A stretch of DNA of 18,300 nucleotides from Thermoanaerobaculia bacterium. GTDB lineage: Bacteria > Bacteroidota > Bacteroidia > Chitinophagales > Saprospiraceae. A model generated the notes under the pieces. That model did not search any database and was not told where the DNA came from. It was given only the letters and a program-made list of their open reading frames with translations. Below are positions 12,985-18,300 of this stretch, in pieces (the first letter of the stretch is position 1; every line of letters starts with the position of its first letter). A program made the position numbers and the translations under genes. The stretch spans positions 1-18,300 of the forward strand of contig JAKLJF010000019.1 in NCBI GenBank assembly GCA_023151335.1, read 5' to 3'.

Positions 12985-13854
12985 ATGATATCAATCTCCC
13001 TCCTGACGGCCATTGAATCCACACTTGGCGTCCGCCTGGCCGATGCCAAACCGCTGGCCGGCGGCGATATCCATCGCGCCTGCCGCCTGGTAGCCACTGA
13101 TGGCCGGGAATGGTTTGTAAAAACAAACACGGTTGCTCAAGCTGCTGCCATGTTTAAAACCGAAGCCCAGGGGCTGGCCCTGCTCGGCGCCTCCCGGTCG
13201 ATCCGTACCCCCCGGATTTTCGGGCAAGGCTGCACCCCCGAAGGAGAGGCATACCTGGTGTTGGAATACATCGCACCGGGTTATAAGAACCGCTTGTTCT
13301 GGGAAAACTTCGGACGCGCATTGGCACACCTGCATGGCAATACCTCGGAGCGTTTCGGATTTGCCCACGACAATTTCATCGGATCATTACCCCAATCGAA
13401 CACCCGGCACGACAGTTGGGCCGAATTTTACGCGGAAGAGCGCCTGTGGCCGCAAATGTTGCTGGCCCGCGAGCAGGGCTATTTCGACAAAAACGCCGAA
13501 CAGCAACTCGACCGGCTGTGCCAGCAACTTGCCTGGCGCTGCCCGGAAGAACCGCCGGCCCTGACCCACGGCGACCTCTGGAGCGGCAATTTTTTGTGCG
13601 ACACAGCCGGCCAGCCCGTGCTCATCGACCCCGCCGCGGCTTTTGCGCACCGGGAATTGGACCTGGCCATGAGCCGCCTGTTTGGCGGCTTCGACACGGC
13701 TTTTTACGCCGCTTACGAAGAAGCCTGGCCACTGGAACCGGGTTTCGATAATCGGGTGGAAATCTATCAGTTGTATTATTTGCTGGTTCATGTCAATTTG
13801 TTCGGCGGGGGATACGTGCAAAGTGTACAGCAGATTTTGAACCGTTTTGCATAA
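12985..13854 (+). CDS. Fructosamine-3-kinase family protein
   Basis: A 289-residue protein-kinase-like phosphotransferase. FN3K enzymes phosphorylate the sugar of glycated amines or proteins, making the adduct unstable and so repairing glycation; bacterial members often act on ribulosamines. Here FVKTN supplies the ATP-binding Lys46 and FKTEAQGL the pairing Glu60. HDNFIGSLPQSNT (128-140) is the family's conserved block. LTHGDLWSGN (193-202) is the catalytic loop with Asp197, and LIDPAAA (213-219) carries the metal-binding Asp215. Cytoplasmic, no signal peptide. The start is ATG 12985, about 50 bases from the divergent promoter of the glycine-zipper gene. The substrate is inferred from family only. 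Confidence 0.92.
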   Translation: MISISLLTAIESTLGVRLADAKPLAGGDIHRACRLVATDGREWFVKTNTVAQAAAMFKTEAQGLALLGASRSIRTPRIFGQGCTPEGEAYLVLEYIAPGYKNRLFWENFGRALAHLHGNTSERFGFAHDNFIGSLPQSNTRHDSWAEFYAEERLWPQMLLAREQGYFDKNAEQQLDRLCQQLAWRCPEEPPALTHGDLWSGNFLCDTAGQPVLIDPAAAFAHRELDLAMSRLFGGFDTAFYAAYEEAWPLEPGFDNRVEIYQLYYLLVHVNLFGGGYVQSVQQILNRFA

Positions 13855-13892
13855 AAGAAATGTAATTTTCGCTGTTATACCACGGCCGCTTT

Positions 13893-13900
13893 GCCTTTGT
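13893..13900 (+). promoter_or_regulatory. Candidate -7 element TGCCTTTG for the 13921 gene
   Basis: TGCCTTTG matches TAnnTTTG except for the second base and ends 20 bases before the ATG, the same distance as the promoter at 5309-5340. An alternative is TAATTTTC at 13863-13870. Weak. Confidence 0.25.
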
Positions 13901-13920
13901 TCATTACCAAATTTTCCGCT

Positions 13921-16320
13921 ATGCGATTGAAAATCTGTACACTATTCCTGTTCCTGCCCCTGTTTCTTTCTGCCCAAAACACCTACAAACAACCGTCCGC
14001 CGACGTAACCAATATCGTGCTGGCTCCGCCTACGCCGATGTACGCCATCAGCCCTGCCAACGACGCCATACTGCTCGTCGATTACAATCCCAACCCCGGT
14101 ATCGCCACCCTCGCCGAACCTTTTTTACCCCTGGCCGGCCTGCGCATCAACCCACGGCTCAATTGCCGCCAAAATACCACCGAATATACCGGCCTGACGG
14201 TGCGTTGGCTGGTGCTGGACGAAACCGTGAAAATCCAGCTGCCGGCAGAGGGCAAACTCGCCGGTATGCCCAAGTGGTCGCCCGACGGCCGGCAAATCGC
14301 TTTCGGGGTGAATAAAACCAACGGCGTCGAACTTTGGGTGGCCGAAGCATGGACCGGTAAATCGCGCCGGATCGGATCTTTTATGCTCAACGACGTACTC
14401 GGGCCGGCCTTTACCTGGCTCGACGACAGCGACCGCCTGCTCGTGCGTATGATCACCCCCTATCGCGGGCCGGCGCCCGATCCAGCCGCCATTCCTACCG
14501 GCCCAACCATCGACGAAACTACTACGGGTAAACTGGCTCAGGTGCGTACCTACCAGGACTTGCTGCAAAATCCAAACGATGAAATACTGTTTGAATATTT
14601 CGGCGCCAGCGTGCTGACCCTTGCACATAGCAGCACCGGTCGAACGCAGCAACTCAGTCAGCCGGGATTATACCTCGACGCTGAATGGTCGCCCGATGAA
14701 AAGTACCTGCTGGTGACCACCCTGCGCCGCCCTTTCTCCTACAACGTCCCCTTTGAGGATTTTTCACGTAAAACCGAAATATGGGATACCCGCGGACAAG
14801 TGGTGCGCACCCTGTCAGAATCTCCGGTGACCGACGATATTCCACGTCAGGGCGTGGAAAAGGGGCCGCGCCGTTTCCAATGGCAGGCCTTGCACCCGGC
14901 CCGCTTGTTGTGGGTGGAAGCACTGGACGGCGGCGACCCGACCAACAAAGCCGAATTTCGCGACAAAATCATGCTGCTCGACGCGCCATTTACCGGCGAG
15001 CCACGCGAATTGATGCTGGTCAAACACCGGTTCTCCGGCCTGCAATGGACAGCCGACAAAGACATAGCCCTGCTATCCGAATTTAATCGCGACCGCCGTT
15101 GGCGTACCACCTACCGGCTCGACCTGAACAACCCGGCCGCTAAAACCGTGCTGTTTGACCTGAGCGCAAACGACGCATATAACAATCCTGGCAGCCCGGT
15201 TTACAAAAAACTGCCTTCCGGCGACTGGGTAATCGCACAAGACGGCGATTGGGCCTGGTTTGATTGTCCTGGCGCCTCACCGGAAGGAGAGTTTCCGCGC
15301 CTGGATAAAATCAACCTCAAAACCGGCGAGAAAAAGACCGTATTTCGTTGCCCTCCAAATGTTTATGAAAAATTCGTGATGTTTACGGGAAAAGACGGCC
15401 AGCAAATCGTCACTTCTTATCAAAGCAAAACCGAGCCGCCGAATTTTTTTAAAGTGAATTTAAAAACCAATGAACGAAAGACGCTGACCGCGTTCAAAGA
15501 TCCTGCGCCGCAACTGACGGGCATTGAAAAACGCCTGGTTAAATATACCCGGAAAGACGGGGTCCCTTTGTCCGGCACCCTCTATTTGCCGCCGGGATAC
15601 AAGTCCGGCCAGCGTCTGCCCCTGTTCATTTGGGCCTATCCGCTCGAATACTCCGATGCCGCCACAGCCGGGCAGGTGCGCGGCTCCGAAAACACCTTTA
15701 CCTTTTACCGCGGCGATTCGCCCCTGTTTTTTGCCACACAAGGCTATGCTGTGTTGATGAACGCCACGATGCCGGTGGTGGGCGACCCGGAAACGATGAA
15801 CAACACTTTTATTGAACAAATCACCGCATCGGGTCGCGCGGCTATAGACTATCTCGACTCACTGGGCATCATCGACCGCCAGCGCGTGGGCGTGGGCGGA
15901 CACTCCTACGGCGCTTTTATGACGGCAAACCTGTTGGCGCACTCCGACGATTATGCTTTTGGTATTGCCCGCTCCGGGGCTTACAACCGTTCCCTCACGC
16001 CCTTCGGTTTCCAAAGCGAACGCCGTTCCTTTTGGGAAGCCACCGACGTATACATGAACGTATCGCCATTCACTCATGCCGACAAGATCAAAAAGCCGCT
16101 GTTGCTTATTCACGGAGAGGCAGATAACAATTCCGGGACTTTTCCCATTCAATCAGAACGATTATTCCAGGCCATTAAAGGCAACGGCGGAACGGCACGC
16201 CTGGTTATGCTGCCTCACGAGAGCCACGGCTACCGCGCCCGCGAAAGCGTATTGCATACCCTGGCGGAAATGTTCGAATGGGCAAATAAATATGGTACAG
16301 TAAAAGAGAACAAACCTTAA
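13921..16320 (+). CDS. Secreted prolyl-oligopeptidase-family serine peptidase (S9D, glutamyl-peptidase-like)
   Basis: A 799-residue exported peptidase. I chose ATG 13921 over 13891 because MRLKICTLFLFLPLFLSAQ is a complete signal peptide. Residues about 30-530 have the repeated WSPDGRQIAF/WSPDEKYLLV type blades of a beta-propeller, which restricts access to the active site. The C-terminal alpha/beta-hydrolase domain has GGHSYGAFM with nucleophile Ser662, Asp735 in GEADNNSGTFP and His769 in PHESHGY, a complete catalytic triad. The GGHSYGAFMTANLLAH block is characteristic of the S9D branch that includes the plant chloroplast glutamyl endopeptidase, so cleavage after Glu is a reasonable guess but not shown. 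It probably acts in the periplasm on peptides. Confidence 0.93.
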   Translation: MRLKICTLFLFLPLFLSAQNTYKQPSADVTNIVLAPPTPMYAISPANDAILLVDYNPNPGIATLAEPFLPLAGLRINPRLNCRQNTTEYTGLTVRWLVLDETVKIQLPAEGKLAGMPKWSPDGRQIAFGVNKTNGVELWVAEAWTGKSRRIGSFMLNDVLGPAFTWLDDSDRLLVRMITPYRGPAPDPAAIPTGPTIDETTTGKLAQVRTYQDLLQNPNDEILFEYFGASVLTLAHSSTGRTQQLSQPGLYLDAEWSPDEKYLLVTTLRRPFSYNVPFEDFSRKTEIWDTRGQVVRTLSESPVTDDIPRQGVEKGPRRFQWQALHPARLLWVEALDGGDPTNKAEFRDKIMLLDAPFTGEPRELMLVKHRFSGLQWTADKDIALLSEFNRDRRWRTTYRLDLNNPAAKTVLFDLSANDAYNNPGSPVYKKLPSGDWVIAQDGDWAWFDCPGASPEGEFPRLDKINLKTGEKKTVFRCPPNVYEKFVMFTGKDGQQIVTSYQSKTEPPNFFKVNLKTNERKTLTAFKDPAPQLTGIEKRLVKYTRKDGVPLSGTLYLPPGYKSGQRLPLFIWAYPLEYSDAATAGQVRGSENTFTFYRGDSPLFFATQGYAVLMNATMPVVGDPETMNNTFIEQITASGRAAIDYLDSLGIIDRQRVGVGGHSYGAFMTANLLAHSDDYAFGIARSGAYNRSLTPFGFQSERRSFWEATDVYMNVSPFTHADKIKKPLLLIHGEADNNSGTFPIQSERLFQAIKGNGGTARLVMLPHESHGYRARESVLHTLAEMFEWANKYGTVKENKP

Positions 16321-16338
16321 TGAGGTTGCTGGTTAGAA

Positions 16339-16383
16339 GGTTAGAGGGTTTCTGGCTAACACCCAACCAGAAACCCTCTAACC
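16339..16383. terminator. Strong 17-bp hairpin between convergent genes
   Basis: GGTTAGAGGGTTTCTGG (16339-16355) pairs perfectly with CCAGAAACCCTCTAACC (16367-16383) around an 11-base loop, and outer bases pair further with bulges. It starts 18 bases after the peptidase stop and ends 12 bases from the end of the minus-strand gene, so it can serve both transcripts. The left arm is built from 8-base units (GTTAGAAG, GTTAGAGG, GTTTCTGG), similar in style to the decamer arrays elsewhere. Confidence 0.8.
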
Positions 16384-16395
16384 AGTAACCCTCTT

Positions 16396-18300
16396 CTAAG
16401 CCCGCACCACCACCACTTTTCCGCTTTGTACCTGTGTGCCTTTCCAAATTCGAAGGGTGTAGAATCCTTCATTCAGGTCATTTACCGCCACAACATAAAT
16501 GCCGGCATTTAATTGTGCGAGGCTGCGCACGGCTTTCCCTTCCGCGTTGTAAAGCGTCACTTTATCCGCATTGAAAGGAAGTTCCAGGGTAAAATGCAGG
16601 CTTGCCGGGTTGGGATAATAAACAATTGGCCCAAGGGACTCCTGGTTGGGCTGTTCTTGTCCACCGGTCTCATTTTCCCGGTCTTCGAAACGGATGGCAG
16701 ATTTGCCCTGGCAGTCCGGAACGGTGCTGTATTCAGTAATGAGCCGCACCAGCAGGTCGTTGAGTAGCTCTACTTTGTATTCATCGGTGGTAGGTTCCAG
16801 GTGTTTGCCGCCGATGCCGGAGTGGTCAGTGAGGAAAACGTAGGTGCCGTTGGTGGCCAGGCCGAAAAACTTCATCAGAAATTCGGTGTCTTTCTGGATG
16901 CCGCTGGCGCTCACCGGCACGATACGGATACCTTTTTTGGCGGCTTCACGGATGCTGTGTTGCAGGCTTTCCCGCACTTCGGGCGCCTGATGCGGACTGG
17001 CGTCGAGTACCAGGAAGCAAATGCGCGCCACCGCCTCCGGACTCCAGGGTTGCCGGTTGATGGCTTCCTCGAGGGCACTGTGCACAGCCTCGGGATAATC
17101 GCCGCCACCTCCTGCAGACTGTTTGCGGATATAGTCTACCGTTTTAGCGATATCATGGTTGAGGGCACTGCTTTTTACGATGTATTCGTCGCCTTTGTCG
17201 CGGTAAAAAACCGAGCCCATGCGCACCGCCAGGTCGGGGTTGGCGGTTTTTACCCGGCCGATCACGTCGAGCAGTTCTGTTTTCAGGTATTCCAGTTCGT
17301 CGCCCATGCTGCCCGTGGCATCCACGGCCCACACGATATCCACTTTATCGGAGTGTTTGCAGGCGCGTTGTATTTTATGACGGTTAAGCCCCTCTGAAAA
17401 TGGCCTGGCTGTGCCCAGGTCATGTTTTTGGCCATCGACCCAAACCCGGAGCGAGAGGCGGCCGTTGTTTGCCTGGCCGGCAAGTCCGTTCCACAATTCG
17501 GCCCGGCCGAGGTTATCGGTGCGGGCTTCCCAAACGATAGCGTCTTTGGCATCCAGCAACTGCACGGCGGCATCGGTCACGGGCAATTCCTGTTCATTCT
17601 GCAGCAGCAGCGTATAGCGTTGTTTGGGGTAGAAACCGTACATTTTTTCATAAGCGTCGATCTCGCCATCGGTCTGTAAATCGAGCCAGTGGGTGTTCCA
17701 GTTGTGCAGGTCGTTCCATTCGCCGGCGGTGAGCAGGCCGGAACGGGGGGCGGGTTGCGCAGGGTGACCGGGAGTGGTTTTGCAGGGCGGGGCATCATCC
17801 GACATCGCCTCACGGAAAGCCATTTCTGCTTTACGTTCCATTAAAGGCGCATCTTTTGCCATGGCGGGCGCGGGGCTTTCGGGGCCGCTGGTTTTTCCGG
17901 AGGAAGCTGCGGGCATTACACGCCTGGGTTCCGGTGCCGGCTTGGACTTTGCCCCGGACAACCGTTTCGCGGCGCCTTCACCCGTCAATGTCATTCCCCC
18001 GGCAGTTATGTCGCGTTCTATCACAGGGACTTTAAAATCCGTAACGACCACTTCCTTCAAAAGACTGCCCGACTGGAGCGTAACATTCAGGGTAGTCTCT
18101 TTCCCGGCATTCAGGACGATATCGATAACACGTTTGGAGGCAAAACCGGTGTAGCTGAATTCGGCTTCATAATTCCCGGGCTCAAGTGGTATCCCGTAAT
18201 TTCCTTCATAATTGGTAATAGCACCTCTGATGAATTTATCTCCTTTTGTGATTTTCACCGAGGCGCCGATGAGCGCTTCCCCGCTGTCATTGGTTACCTT
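16396..18300 (-). CDS. Carboxypeptidase-regulatory-like / von Willebrand A domain protein with T9SS sorting signal (5' end beyond window)
   Basis: The frame is open to the right edge, so about 634 residues are visible and the signal peptide is missing; the GTG at 18258 is internal. The visible N-terminus (VTNDSGEALIGASVKITKG, then GNYGIPLEPGNYEAEFSYTGF) is a carboxypeptidase-regulatory-like beta-sandwich, ending in KEVVVTDF as in SusC plug linkers. A low-complexity Pro/Ala/Lys linker follows. A von Willebrand A domain occupies about 320-525 of the visible chain; DIVWAVDATGSMG contains the MIDAS metal site DxTGS. The C-terminus VYYPNPASLHFTLELPF to KVVVVRA is a type A T9SS sorting domain, so the protein is probably exported by type IX secretion and attached to the surface or released. 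An adhesion or protein-binding role is inferred from the VWA domain. Confidence 0.88.
   Translation of the reverse strand, partial: KVTNDSGEALIGASVKITKGDKFIRGAITNYEGNYGIPLEPGNYEAEFSYTGFASKRVIDIVLNAGKETTLNVTLQSGSLLKEVVVTDFKVPVIERDITAGGMTLTGEGAAKRLSGAKSKPAPEPRRVMPAASSGKTSGPESPAPAMAKDAPLMERKAEMAFREAMSDDAPPCKTTPGHPAQPAPRSGLLTAGEWNDLHNWNTHWLDLQTDGEIDAYEKMYGFYPKQRYTLLLQNEQELPVTDAAVQLLDAKDAIVWEARTDNLGRAELWNGLAGQANNGRLSLRVWVDGQKHDLGTARPFSEGLNRHKIQRACKHSDKVDIVWAVDATGSMGDELEYLKTELLDVIGRVKTANPDLAVRMGSVFYRDKGDEYIVKSSALNHDIAKTVDYIRKQSAGGGGDYPEAVHSALEEAINRQPWSPEAVARICFLVLDASPHQAPEVRESLQHSIREAAKKGIRIVPVSASGIQKDTEFLMKFFGLATNGTYVFLTDHSGIGGKHLEPTTDEYKVELLNDLLVRLITEYSTVPDCQGKSAIRFEDRENETGGQEQPNQESLGPIVYYPNPASLHFTLELPFNADKVTLYNAEGKAVRSLAQLNAGIYVVAVNDLNEGFYTLRIWKGTQVQSGKVVVVRA

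Overview
The window looks like chromosomal DNA from a member of the Bacteroidota. The evidence is a type IX secretion (T9SS) C-terminal sorting domain at the right edge, Bacteroidota-type promoters (TTTG, about 20 bases, then TAnnTTTG), no Shine-Dalgarno-like sequence before most starts, several outer-membrane beta-barrel proteins and lipoproteins, and a Bacteroidota-style TrmB. GC-rich codon use and GTTTA-type intergenic decamer arrays would fit a Saprospiraceae-like lineage, but that placement is a guess. No tRNA, rRNA, IS element, integrase or CRISPR array was seen.

Layout. Positions 2-619 hold the 3' end of a FlhA/SctV (FHIPEP) type export-gate gene, surprising in this phylum. A decamer array folding into a long hairpin (620-749) fills the gap to trmB (761-1450). 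Next come an outer-membrane protein gene (1770-2573), a lipoprotein cyclophilin (2580-3224), a second decamer array in direct orientation (3229-3335), an AhpD-like protein (3354-3686), a GNAT acetyltransferase (3727-4212) and a second outer-membrane protein (4327-5181).

Positions 5360-8958 are a visibly more AT-rich two-gene restriction-modification cassette with its own near-consensus promoter. It encodes a 972-residue adenine-type DNA methyltransferase with a probable built-in target-recognition region, then 2 bases later a 225-residue PD-(D/E)XK nuclease. It is the clearest accessory module in the window. Its methyltransferase carries an N-terminal domain of unclear role.

Positions 9064-16320 return to host-like composition: a MalS-like lipoprotein alpha-amylase, a 38-base perfect palindrome, an Xaa-Pro aminopeptidase, a small glycine-zipper protein on the minus strand, a fructosamine-kinase-family protein and a secreted S9D-type prolyl oligopeptidase. 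A strong hairpin at 16339-16383 separates the last from a convergent minus-strand gene for a carboxypeptidase-regulatory/von Willebrand A/T9SS protein that runs off the right edge.

Apart from the restriction-modification pair, the genes look like independent housekeeping or cell-envelope functions. The points most worth a second look are the FHIPEP fragment, the decamer repeat family and the restriction-modification pair.
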